This document shows, one piece after another, positions 24,863 to 33,460 of a stretch of 44,506 nt of DNA. This DNA is from CAZLAK01 sp964557545 (lineage in GTDB: Bacteria; Bacillota; Desulfotomaculia; Desulfotomaculales; Pelotomaculaceae). A program made the translations under genes and the position numbers. The notes below the pieces were generated by a model that saw only the letters and a program-made list of their open reading frames with translations, did no database searches and was not told the origin of the DNA. Position 1 is the first letter of the stretch, and each line of letters opens with the position of its first letter. The DNA lies in NCBI GenBank assembly GCA_964557545.1, contig CAZLAK010000020.1:1-44506 (forward strand), in the 5' to 3' direction.

Positions 24863-25087
24863 CTAAGAATTTACTAAGAATTTACTAAACGGCTTGAATA
24901 CCGATTCAAGCCAAGACGTTGGGTTGGGCAAAGGCCAGTTAAAAACCAGCCCAAAAGATAAAAAAATGCCCGAAATAACCAGCACAAAAAAGGCTACCAG
25001 TTCCCGCCACATCCTCTCTTGCCATAGTTTCGGAACTTCCCGGGCTATAATAGCAGCAAAAGCCAGAACAAGCAAAAAAACAGCCAC
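24863..25087 (-). CDS. Small two-helix membrane protein downstream of the ger remnant
   Basis: 74 residues with two hydrophobic segments (about 2-14 and 31-49) joined by a charged loop containing REVPKLWQERMWREL. I do not recognise a named family. It follows the gerAC remnant by 44 bases, and small membrane proteins often close germinant-receptor operons, so an accessory role is possible. GTG 25087 has GAGAGGGG 7 bases upstream, which supports it as a real gene. The last codons are a duplicated AGTAAATTCTT unit, so the C terminus may have been altered by slippage. Confidence 0.55.
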   Translation of the reverse strand: MAVFLLVLAFAAIIAREVPKLWQERMWRELVAFFVLVISGIFLSFGLVFNWPLPNPTSWLESVFKPFSKFLVNS

Positions 25088-25131
25088 CCGCTTTCCCCTC
25101 TCCTAGCGCTGCACTTTAAACAGCCGGGTTA

Positions 25132-26262
25132 TCAGGCCGGTGCGGGCACAACTTTTGCCCTAACCTCAATACTTACCGGCAAATTTGCAAAAATCCCGGG
25201 CCAGTTTTCCTTTATTTCACTCCACACTCTAGGCTGGCTGCGGTAAACCGACGTACCGAAACCAAAGACGTCGGCACGGTACTGGCGCGCTTTCTCCAGG
25301 GCTTTTTGAATTTCGCGCTGTACCTCAAAAGCTAAAGCGTCCTCAATAGCATTTATTACGCGTAAGTTATCGATTTCTTCGTAAAGCTCCGCCTCTTGAA
25401 TGGCAGCCTCTACATCAACTGTCACCGAAAGTGTAAGGCCGCCGGGGCCAAAAACAGGTTTGACTTTTGCTTTTGACTTTAAAATTTCTAAAGATAGGTG
25501 TTCTTTACCGCTCCCCGAAGGGCAGCTCACGGGGATCACGCCGCCCCGCACCCGGCCCTTAACCCACAAAAGGCCGCGCGCTTCCCGCTCGTCAAACCAG
25601 CAGGCTAACTTTTCACCGCCGAATACAGCAGCGCCTCCGATTTTAATTACTTCACCCACTGGCTTGTTTCCGGGCGGATTTTTGGGCGCACCGCTTAAAT
25701 ATTTCTCTTCAACCATTTTTTTCTCTATCTGGATGGCCGGTGCGTACGCTTCACTTCCCTCCAGCTCCAAAAGCTCCATAAAATCCCCCAAGAGCACCTC
25801 TGGAAAATAGGAATTAAGATTCTGGTCCTTCATAATACCTATAATGCGCTGGGCAGGCGATGCTATAACCGCTCCCGGCAGTTCTAAAAGGTTGCATAAT
25901 TCGTCTTTAGCCACCAAAACCCAGTTGTTACGCCTTATTTGGGGGTTGCGCTCAAAAAAATCAAATAATTCCCCCACACCCCTTTCAGCCGCCATTTTAC
26001 CGGAAATAATGATAGCCTGGTTGTGGGCAAAGTAAAGCTGCTCGGGAACAACGAGGGACAGGAGCCGGATACAATCAAAAATAGATTCGCCTTCTATGCT
26101 CAAGTTGCGAAAGCTCCGCAATGACACTTCGCCGCCGCCGGCACCGGCGGCCATGCCCCCTGCGCCGGCTACCGCTTTGGGATTGATTACTTGCACAGCT
26201 AAGCAAACCTTGCCATCCGGCGCTTCATCAAAGGCCGTAACCAGCACAAAGGAATAAGGTAA
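25132..26262 (-). pseudogene. gerAC: Ger(x)C/GerAC-type germination protein, N-terminally truncated
   Basis: The frame from about 26262 matches GerAC from its first beta strand on (FVLVTAFDEAPDGKVCLAVQV), with the C-terminal domain intact to 25132 (EIQKALEKARQYRADVFGFG). The lipoprotein signal, the lipobox Cys and the first 20-30 residues are missing. Instead, the sequence upstream is GerAA, in another reading frame, fused at about 26265. GTG 26247 could start a soluble fragment, but without lipidation it would not reach the membrane. It is part of a deletion that also removed gerAB. Confidence 0.8.
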
Positions 26263-27516
26263 GGCACACCAAAAGAGCGGAGCCCGGCTAAGTGAATGAG
26301 TACTGCCATTATTCCGGCCATTAAACCAAAAAGTCCCATTACAGCTGCCAGTATCAGTGCTTCCACCACAGTAGGAAAAGGAACCCCTTCTCGGGAAGCA
26401 GCGATGCTAATCAAGAGCTGCGTGGGAACCATTTCCTGGTGAAAGGTAATCACCGCAATGTAAAAGGAAGGCAAAACAAGGGAAATTATTATGGCCAAAT
26501 AGCGCAAAAAGCGGACAGCAGTAGCAAAATGGTAGCGCTCATAATAATCTTCATAATCTTCCGGGCTTTGCATTATATCCTGAAATACTGCCGGCATAAA
26601 AATGGTCATGGGGGTGCCCTCGGTAAAAATACAGACACGCCCCTGCAAAAGAGCGGCCACCACCCGGTCAGGCCTTTCAGTGTAACTGATTTGGGGAAAG
26701 GGAGTATAGGGGTCGTCCTGAATTAGTTCCTCAATATAACCGCCTTCCAGAATACCGTCAACATCAATTCGGGAAAGGCGCTTTTTACTTCCGCCACCAG
26801 ATCAGGTGAAGCTATACCAGCAAGATAGGCCAGGGCTATAGGGGTCGACGTTACGCGGCCCAGCTTTAAGCCTTCAAAAACGAGGTTTGGCGTGCGCAGC
26901 CTGCGCCTCACCAAAGTCACCAAAGAAATATTATCCGCTAATGATTCGTTAAAACTTTCTTTTGAGCCGCGCACCACCCCTTCCAGATCTGTCTTCTCCA
27001 CGTTGCGCTTTGGCCAATCCTCGACCCTGGCAGCCAGGGCTTCTGTGCTGCCTTCAATAAATAAAACGGCAGCACCGCTTAAAATCTCTTCTACAAGCTC
27101 TTTCATTTCTACCAGGCCGTCACGCACATTGGCCGCCGTTAGAACCGAAAAAGCCTCCCGGCTGCCAGCCCTCCCGCCGCACAGGGCCTTGCTCCATTTA
27201 AGCAGCGGCTTTAAAATACTCTCTCCAACTCTCTCTTCACCGGCCAGGCTGGACAGGTAAACAAGGGCGGCTTTTTTTCTGGCTTAACGCCAATTTCAAA
27301 TTTCCTGATCACAAAATCTACGTTCTGGCCAAAGATACCGGCAAAATAAGTTAAGTTTTCCTCTAGCCCCGGGGATACCCGCACACTGCCGCTCGCCTTT
27401 TTTTCTTGGGCTCCACCACCCAACGGCGGGCAGCTGATCCCGGCATCAAAAAGCCCCTTTGGCCTTTTGGCCAGCCTCTTTTTTACCGGGACTGAGCGGA
27501 CTCTTGCTCCCACCAA
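26199..27516 (-). pseudogene. gerAA: GerAA-type germinant receptor subunit, broken and deleted
   Basis: Three pieces in different frames. First, 27516 to about 27270 holds the N terminus (SPGLEENLTYFAGIFGQNVD, FVIRKFEIG). Second, about 27270 to 26790 holds GSTEALAARVEDWPKRNVEK and RLRTPNLVFEGLKLGRVTST. Third, about 26785 to 26265 holds GRVCIFTEGTP, SPEDYEDYYERYHFATAVRF, SIAASREGVPFPTVVEAL, then IHLAGLRSFGVPYL. The first break lies at an A run near 27274-27280 (7 A; 8 needed), the second at an A run near 26790 (5 A; 6 needed). Inside the third piece about 90 residues of membrane domain are missing (VEALI joins LAAVMGLFGLM). It then runs into gerAC out of frame. The whole receptor must be non-functional. 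Confidence 0.85.
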
Positions 27517-27616
27517 AACTTACCCCGCTTCACAAGGACATTGTAACAACCAGCCTTTTCTTAATTTTATTATTGCTTGCCTAAGACCTTTTTATTAAAG
27601 TCAGGCCCAATCTCTG

Positions 27617-28930
27617 TTAACACCTGTTGTTTTCTTTTTGTGTACTACTCAAGATAACCTCTCTTGCCCCGGCGGCCATGTAGAGCGAACCGGTAATACA
27701 CACCAGGTCACGAGAGCCGGCCAAGGAAACGGCCAGTTCAACTGCCTTGCCGACATCTTCTTCTAAGAAGACCTCGGTCCCGCAGCGCATGACTTCCAGC
27801 GCTACCTCCTCCCAATTGCCGGCCCGCGGGTTGTCCGGCCGCGTGACTACCACCGCGCGGGCCAGCGGGGCAAGCTCTTCTACAACTTTGCTCCGCTCCT
27901 TATCACTTAAAATGCCGAGGACAAAAATAATACCGCGCCCTGAAAAATACTCTTGCAGTGCCAGCCTTAAGGACCTGGCCCCGGCGTGATTGTGGGCACC
28001 GTCAATGATTACCACAGGATCCCGGCGCACAACCTCCAATCTTGCCGGCCAGTGCACTGCTGCCAGGCCGTGGCGTACTGCCGTGCTGTCCAAAACGTAC
28101 CCCAAGCCGGCCAGCACCTCCAAGCAGGCTACTGCTGTAGCAGCGTTAGTAATCTGGTGCCGCCCCAAAAGGGGAAGGAAAAGATTCCTGTAGCTGCTCA
28201 GCCGGCCGTAAACGTTAAAGAACTGCCCACGGCTTGAATAGGAAACCAATTCAGCCCGCACATCGCGCCCCACTAAAATTAAGGGGGAGCCCAACCGGCC
28301 AGCTACATCCTGTATTACCTTAAGCGCTTCCCCTTCGGCTGCTGTCACCACGGGCACGCCCGGTTTAATAATGCCAGCTTTTACCCGGGCTATTTCAGCC
28401 ACGGTGCTGCCTAAATAATCCATATGATCCATAGAAACGTTGGTAATTACCGAAACAAGCGGCTGTACTACATTGGTAGAGTCAACAGAACCGCCCAGCC
28501 CTACTTCCACCACAGCAAAATCTACACCCTGCCGGAAAAAATAAAGAAAGGCCAGGGCTGTGCCTACCTCGAATTCAGTAGGGTGCTCAAAGCCTTCCCT
28601 GACCATCTCCTCCATGTGGGGCTTGAGTTCCCCTAAAAACTCCGCTACTAACTCAGGAGAAATTTCCCGGCCGTTAATCCTGTACCTCTCCGTATACGAG
28701 TGCAGGTGGGGAGATGTAAAAGCACCTACCCGCCATCCGGCTTTTTGCAAAATGCTGGACAACATGGCCGTAGTCGAACCTTTACCGTTAGTACCCCCGA
28801 CGTGAATAACTTTCAAGCGGCGGTGAGGGTTTCCCAGGCGCCAAAGGAGTTCTTCAATGCGGCCAAGACCCATGTTAACTCCGAACTTGGCCAGTTCTGA
28901 GAGATATTTTAAGGCTTCTTCGTACTTCAT
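27617..28930 (-). CDS. folC: Folylpolyglutamate synthase / dihydrofolate synthase
   Basis: Mur-ligase-type enzyme adding glutamate to folates. 437 residues, full length: P-loop GGTNGKGSTTAML (about 44-56), the omega-loop region SPHLHSYTERYRINGREIS, DHMDYLG, and the C-terminal domain signature IIDGAHNHAGARSL. ATG 28930 overlaps the valS stop codon (ATGA), so the two are translationally coupled. This valS-folC order is common in Firmicutes. Confidence 0.95.
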   Translation of the reverse strand: MKYEEALKYLSELAKFGVNMGLGRIEELLWRLGNPHRRLKVIHVGGTNGKGSTTAMLSSILQKAGWRVGAFTSPHLHSYTERYRINGREISPELVAEFLGELKPHMEEMVREGFEHPTEFEVGTALAFLYFFRQGVDFAVVEVGLGGSVDSTNVVQPLVSVITNVSMDHMDYLGSTVAEIARVKAGIIKPGVPVVTAAEGEALKVIQDVAGRLGSPLILVGRDVRAELVSYSSRGQFFNVYGRLSSYRNLFLPLLGRHQITNAATAVACLEVLAGLGYVLDSTAVRHGLAAVHWPARLEVVRRDPVVIIDGAHNHAGARSLRLALQEYFSGRGIIFVLGILSDKERSKVVEELAPLARAVVVTRPDNPRAGNWEEVALEVMRCGTEVFLEEDVGKAVELAVSLAGSRDLVCITGSLYMAAGAREVILSSTQKENNRC

Positions 28931-31599
28931 GTTTGGTTAAAAATATTCCTCCCGATCCCGGCTAGCACAGAAAGCCTAGCTTTATACGCTTCCTCACGAG
29001 CAGCCAGTTCGCGTTCCTTGCTCCTTTCCTTGGCTACTACTTCCGGGCGCGCTTTGTTTAAAAACCCGGGATTGGCCAGCTTGCTGCGCACCCTGTCCAG
29101 CTCTTTCAAAACGGCGGCCAGCTCTTTCTCCAGTCTGGCGGTTTCCCGGTCAATATCAATAAGCCCGGCCAGAGGCACGTAAATTTCCACTCCCCTGGTG
29201 GCGGCATGGGCTGCTTGCTCCGGCACTGATTTCAGAGCAGAGTGTACAGTCACTGCAGCTGCGGACAGTTCCTCAACATAGTTTTTGTAAGAGGTGATCA
29301 CCTCACGCGCTTTTTCTTCGGGAGCTACCAAAATGACTTCCGCTCTTTTGCCCGGCGGTACATTCATCTCACTGCGGATATGACGGATAGACCTCGTAAC
29401 TTCCATGATCAGGTCCATATCCTTTTCTGCTTCTTCATCTACCAACTCCTGCACGGCTTCGGGCCACCTGGCCTTCATAATAGTAAGCCCGTGCCCCGGC
29501 AGGGACTGCCAGATTTCCTCAGTAATAAAGGGCATAAAGGGGTGGAGCAGTTCCAGCGTCCCTTTGAGGACCTGCCAGAGCACCTTCTGGGCCGTGCGCC
29601 GGTCTGGCGGTGACGTTTTGCCGTAAAGGCGCGGTTTGGTCAATTCAATATACCAGTCGCAGAACTCACTCCAGATAAAGTCGTAAAGCACCCTGGCCGC
29701 TTCTCCCAGCTCGTATTCTTCCAAAAAACGGGTAACGCCGGCCACCGCCGCCTGGTAACGGCTTAAAATCCAGCGGTCGGCCAGGGTAAGAGGACCGGTT
29801 TCCTGCCGCGGATCAAAGTCACCCAGGTTCATCAGCACAAACCGGGAGGCGTTCCACAGCTTGTTGGCAAAGTTGCGCGCCCCCTCTAACCGCTCGAAGT
29901 GAAAGCGCAAATCATTTCCGGGAGTGTTGCCGGTAACCAGCATAAAGCGCAGGCTGTCAGCACCGTGCGATTCGATTACGTCGATGGGGTCAACGCCGTT
30001 ACCCAAAGACTTGCTCATTTTCCGCCCCAGCGCGTCCAGCACCAGGCCGTGAATAAACACCTCCCGGAAGGGAACTTCGTTCATAAAAGCAAGTCCGGAA
30101 AAGATCATCCTGGCTACCCAGAAAAAGATAATGTCCCTCCCGGTAACGAGCACCGACGTCGGGTAATAGTAAGCGAGTTCGATGGTTTTCTTGGGCCAGC
30201 CCAGGGTAGAGAACGGCCAAAGAGCCGAAGAAAACCAGGTATCCAGGACATCCGAGTCCTGCTCTGTGCGGCTGCTGCCGCACTTTGGACAAGAAGCAAC
30301 CGGACTTTTGGAGGCGGTCATTTCCCCGCAGTCGGCACAGTACCAGACCGGAATACGGTGCCCCCACCAGAGTTGGCGGGAAATGCACCAGTCCCGAATA
30401 TTTTCCATCCAGTTTAAATAGATCTTAGTAAAACGCTCGGGGATAAAACGTATCCGCCCTTCCATCACAGCTTTTATGGCCGGCTCAGCCAGCGGCTTCA
30501 TGCGCACAAACCACTGGCGAGAGAGCATGGGCTCAATGACGGTGCCGCAGCGGTAGCAATGACCGACGGCATGGGTGTAGTCCTCTATTTTTAAAAGGTA
30601 TCCGCCTGCCTCTAAGTCCTTGACAATTTTTTTGCGGCACTCGTAGCGGTCCAAACCGCAGTAAGCAGGGCCGGCATTTTCATTCATGCGGCCATCCTTG
30701 TCAATTACTATTACCTGCGGCAGGCCGTGCCTGGCACCGATCTCAAAGTCGTTGGGATCGTGGGCCGGTGTTATCTTCAAGGCCCCGGTACCAAAAGACG
30801 GGTCGACGTATTCGTCGGCTATGAGCGGCATTTCCCTTCTCACCAGGGGCAGAACCAGTTTGCGGCCAATAAAGCGGCGGTAACGCTCGTCACGCGGGTT
30901 TACGGCCACCGCTACGTCGCCCAGCATAGTTTCCGGACGGGTAGTGGCAATCACCACATGACCTTCGCCGTCTTCAAAGGGGTACTTGAGGTAATAAAGG
31001 TGGCCCGGCCGCTCCAAGTGTTCGACCTCGATATCGGAAATAGTTGTAAGACACCTGGGGCACCAGTTGATAATGTAATAATCGCGGTAAATGAGGCCGC
31101 GCTCGTAAAGCCGGATAAAAACCTCCAGTACAGCCTCCGAGCAGCCCTCGTCCATAGTAAAGCGCTCACGCTGCCAGTCACAGGAGGCGCCCAGCCTTCT
31201 CAACTGGGTAGTAATCACATTGCCGTACTTTTCTTTCCAGACCCAAACCCTCTTTAAGAACTCTTCTCTCCCCAGCTCATGCCTTGACTTGCCTTCTTTT
31301 GCCAGTTCCTCCTCGACCCTGGCCTGAGTGGCAATGCCGGCGTGATCGGTGCCGGGCAGCCATAAGGTGTTGTAACCCTGCATCCGCCGCCAGCGGGTGA
31401 GAATATCCTGCAGGGTATTATCCAGGGCGTGTCCCATGTGTAACTGGCCGGTTACGTTGGGGGGCGGCATAACAATACAGAAAGGCTCTTGCTCGGCGTT
31501 TACCTCGCTGTGAAAGAAGTTATTTTCTTCCCAGTACCTGTACCACTTACCTTCCACGGCGCTGGGGTCGTAAGTGGCCGGTAAGTCTTTTTTAAGCAA
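28927..31599 (-). CDS. valS: Valyl-tRNA synthetase
   Basis: Class I synthetase, about 890 residues. HIGH-type motif HMGH in PPPNVTGQLHMGHALDN, KMSKS motif in GRKMSKSLGNGVDP, CP1 editing domain in between, anticodon-binding domain, and the C-terminal valyl coiled coil (about 830-880, RETARLEKELAAVLKELDRV). The longest frame starts at 31653, inside the promoter, so it cannot be right. TTG 31599, 9 bases after GGGGAG, gives the family-like start LKKDLPATYDPSAVEGKWY. No T-box motif precedes it, unlike many Firmicute valS genes. Confidence 0.95.
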   Translation of the reverse strand: MLKKDLPATYDPSAVEGKWYRYWEENNFFHSEVNAEQEPFCIVMPPPNVTGQLHMGHALDNTLQDILTRWRRMQGYNTLWLPGTDHAGIATQARVEEELAKEGKSRHELGREEFLKRVWVWKEKYGNVITTQLRRLGASCDWQRERFTMDEGCSEAVLEVFIRLYERGLIYRDYYIINWCPRCLTTISDIEVEHLERPGHLYYLKYPFEDGEGHVVIATTRPETMLGDVAVAVNPRDERYRRFIGRKLVLPLVRREMPLIADEYVDPSFGTGALKITPAHDPNDFEIGARHGLPQVIVIDKDGRMNENAGPAYCGLDRYECRKKIVKDLEAGGYLLKIEDYTHAVGHCYRCGTVIEPMLSRQWFVRMKPLAEPAIKAVMEGRIRFIPERFTKIYLNWMENIRDWCISRQLWWGHRIPVWYCADCGEMTASKSPVASCPKCGSSRTEQDSDVLDTWFSSALWPFSTLGWPKKTIELAYYYPTSVLVTGRDIIFFWVARMIFSGLAFMNEVPFREVFIHGLVLDALGRKMSKSLGNGVDPIDVIESHGADSLRFMLVTGNTPGNDLRFHFERLEGARNFANKLWNASRFVLMNLGDFDPRQETGPLTLADRWILSRYQAAVAGVTRFLEEYELGEAARVLYDFIWSEFCDWYIELTKPRLYGKTSPPDRRTAQKVLWQVLKGTLELLHPFMPFITEEIWQSLPGHGLTIMKARWPEAVQELVDEEAEKDMDLIMEVTRSIRHIRSEMNVPPGKRAEVILVAPEEKAREVITSYKNYVEELSAAAVTVHSALKSVPEQAAHAATRGVEIYVPLAGLIDIDRETARLEKELAAVLKELDRVRSKLANPGFLNKARPEVVAKERSKERELAAREEAYKARLSVLAGIGRNIFNQT

Positions 31600-31630
31600 T
31601 ATTACCCACTCCCCACCATTTTTCTTCACT

Positions 31631-31660
31631 ATATTAACGAATGCACTGTTCACGTGTCAA
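31631..31660 (-). promoter_or_regulatory. Promoter of valS-folC
   Basis: TTGACA (31660-31655), 18-base spacer, TAATAT (31636-31631). Initiation near 31624 leaves only about 25 nt before the TTG start. Confidence 0.75.
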
Positions 31661-31663
31661 CTT

Positions 31664-31689
31664 CTAACTGTGCTGCTGCAGGCAGTTAG
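31664..31689. promoter_or_regulatory. Inverted repeat between divergent valS and binding-protein genes
   Basis: Arms CTAACTG (31664-31670) and CAGTTAG (31683-31689), 12 bases apart, lie immediately upstream of the valS -35 box and about 2 bases before a possible plus-strand -35 (TTAAAA 31692-31697; -10 TAATAC 31715-31720). The placement suits an operator acting on one or both promoters; no regulator was identified. Confidence 0.4.
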
Positions 31690-31754
31690 TATTAAAACAT
31701 GCCCTGCTCAATATTAATACTTTAATGAGAAAAAATAGAAAGGGGTTTACCGGG

Positions 31755-32816
31755 TTGTATTTTATGAATAAGAAAGGCATACTCATTGCAGCCGCAGTGG
31801 CGTTCCTGGCCGTTTTCTTGCTTTCTGCCGCCTTTCTCAACAATAAAATTATCAGTAAAAAGCCTGCACACCCCAAACACCTCTGCCCTGTGCGCGTGTT
31901 TGAATCCGCCCGTTCACCTTATTTCCTGCCGCAGTACCTGGCCAACAACCTCGGATTTTTTGAAGAAGAAGGACTGTCCGTCAGTATATACACTACCAGC
32001 CGCGAAGCTATCCGCACCGCCTTAAATGGCGGCCGCGCTGATATCGTCTTGTGCGGGCTGCAAAATATTTTGCCTCGCTCCAAAGCCAGTGAACCTAAGG
32101 CCAAAATATTTGCCGCCCTCGGAACACAAGACGGGTCATTTCTCTTAAAAAGGGCCGGCGAGGAGTGGAACGGCTGGCAGGAGCTGTGGCACGGATCGGT
32201 GATCGGCAATTCCCACGACGAGAGTTCACAAATTGCCCTGGAATCCGCGCTGCGCCGGCACGGGCTCCGCCCCTACAGAGATGTGGCTGTCTACTACAAC
32301 ATACCGGAATCATTGCGCCTGGGAGCGTTTGAGGCAGGAACCGGGAATGCCATTCAGCTCTTAGAACCGCAAGCTTCTCTGACTGAAAAAAACGGCACCG
32401 GCCGTGTGGCAGCCTCTGTAGGAGAAGCCGCCGGCGAACTTTTGGTAACTGCTTACGCTGCCGCGCCCGGTTATATAGAAAGTAATCCTCAAATAATCCA
32501 GTCTTTTACTAACGCTATTATGAAGGCCCAATTATGGCTGGCCAGCCACAGCGATGAGGAAGCGGCAGATGCGTCAGCCCCTTCTTTTCCCGCTTTAGAT
32601 AAAGAAACACTTCTTAAATGCATAAAGCGCTACAGGTCACTGAACATCTGGAAGAAAGACCCTTCTGTGCCGCAGGAGCCCTTTGACAACTTCGTGCGCG
32701 CCGCCAAAGAAGCCGGGGAAATTGCCGCAGAAGTCCATTATGAAAAAGTTGTTGTCAACGATTTTGCCCAAAGGGCTGCCCAGATAAAAACGCTTCCAGC
32801 TAAAGAAAACCGCTAA
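31755..32816 (+). CDS. Orphan ABC substrate-binding protein (NMT1/SsuA/TauA-like)
   Basis: About 353 residues. A hydrophobic N-terminal segment (ILIAAAVAFLAVFLLSAAFL) without a lipobox Cys acts as a signal or anchor. The rest matches the NMT1/THI5-like binding fold for nitrate/sulfonate/thiamine-precursor-type ligands: SPYFLPQYLANNLGFFEEEG (first strand and helix), ALNGGRADIVLCGL and SNPQIIQSFTNAIMKAQLWL. No permease or ATPase gene adjoins it, so partner and ligand are unknown. It is the only plus-strand protein gene between 0 and 42 kb. TTG 31755 has AAAGGGG 9 bases upstream; ATG 31764 is an alternative, and ATG 31725 lies too near the likely transcription start. Confidence 0.8.
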   Translation: MYFMNKKGILIAAAVAFLAVFLLSAAFLNNKIISKKPAHPKHLCPVRVFESARSPYFLPQYLANNLGFFEEEGLSVSIYTTSREAIRTALNGGRADIVLCGLQNILPRSKASEPKAKIFAALGTQDGSFLLKRAGEEWNGWQELWHGSVIGNSHDESSQIALESALRRHGLRPYRDVAVYYNIPESLRLGAFEAGTGNAIQLLEPQASLTEKNGTGRVAASVGEAAGELLVTAYAAAPGYIESNPQIIQSFTNAIMKAQLWLASHSDEEAADASAPSFPALDKETLLKCIKRYRSLNIWKKDPSVPQEPFDNFVRAAKEAGEIAAEVHYEKVVVNDFAQRAAQIKTLPAKENR

Positions 32817-32823
32817 AACAAAA

Positions 32824-32856
32824 GCCCGCCCCGTTACAAGGCGGGCTTAATTTTTA
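32824..32856 (+). terminator. Terminator after the binding-protein gene
   Basis: GCCCGCC (32824-32830) pairs GGCGGGC (32840-32846), followed by TTAATTTTT. It separates the plus-strand gene from the convergent engB. Confidence 0.85.
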
Positions 32857-32872
32857 TCTAAGACAATCTTTT

Positions 32873-33460
32873 TTATCCCATAACCCAGCGGCCGATGATT
32901 TTTAAAATTTCATCCCGCCCCTGGCCGCTTTTAGCCGAAAAGGGCACAACAGGCACATCTTCACCCAGCTCAAGGTTTTCTTTTATTAACTTAAGCGACT
33001 GGTTTAATTGGGAGCGGGAGAGTTTATCGGCCTTGGTAGCCACCACAGCAGGCGGAATGCCGGCGTAACTGATCCATTTACCCATCTGGATGTCCAAGTT
33101 ACTTAAAGGGTGCCGGCAGTCGACCAAAAGAAGGATCCCGCGTAAGCTTTCCCGCCCATTAAGGTAACTTTCGACCATTTCACGCCAGCTTTCCATTTCA
33201 CAAAGCGGCACACTAGCGTACCCGTAGCCCGGCAAGTCCACCAGGTAAAAGGCCCCGTTGACGAGGAAAAAATTTATCGTGCGCGTGCAGCCCGGGGTTT
33301 TGCTGGTGCGGGCCAGTGACTTCCTGTTTACCAGTGTATTAATGAGAGAAGATTTTCCCACATTGGACCTGCCAGCCAGGGCGACCTCAGGCAACTTGGG
33401 CGCCGGAAAACCCGAAGGGTTCACCGCACTCTTTAAAAACTCCGCGCTTTTAATTTTCAT
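32873..33460 (-). CDS. engB: Ribosome-biogenesis GTPase EngB (YsxC/YihA)
   Basis: 195 residues. G1 GRSNVGKSSL (about 31-40), the switch region KTPGCTRTINFF, G3 DLPGYG (74-79 region) and G4 TKADK are all present. It is needed for 50S subunit assembly. ATG 33460 overlaps the lon stop (ATGA), the standard lon-engB (lon-ysxC) coupling of Firmicutes. Confidence 0.96.
   Translation of the reverse strand: MKIKSAEFLKSAVNPSGFPAPKLPEVALAGRSNVGKSSLINTLVNRKSLARTSKTPGCTRTINFFLVNGAFYLVDLPGYGYASVPLCEMESWREMVESYLNGRESLRGILLLVDCRHPLSNLDIQMGKWISYAGIPPAVVATKADKLSRSQLNQSLKLIKENLELGEDVPVVPFSAKSGQGRDEILKIIGRWVMG

Noticed and set aside
31600..31724. A T-box or other riboswitch before valS
   Set aside because: Only a short leader of about 25 nt separates the promoter from the start, and no GGGTGG motif is present.
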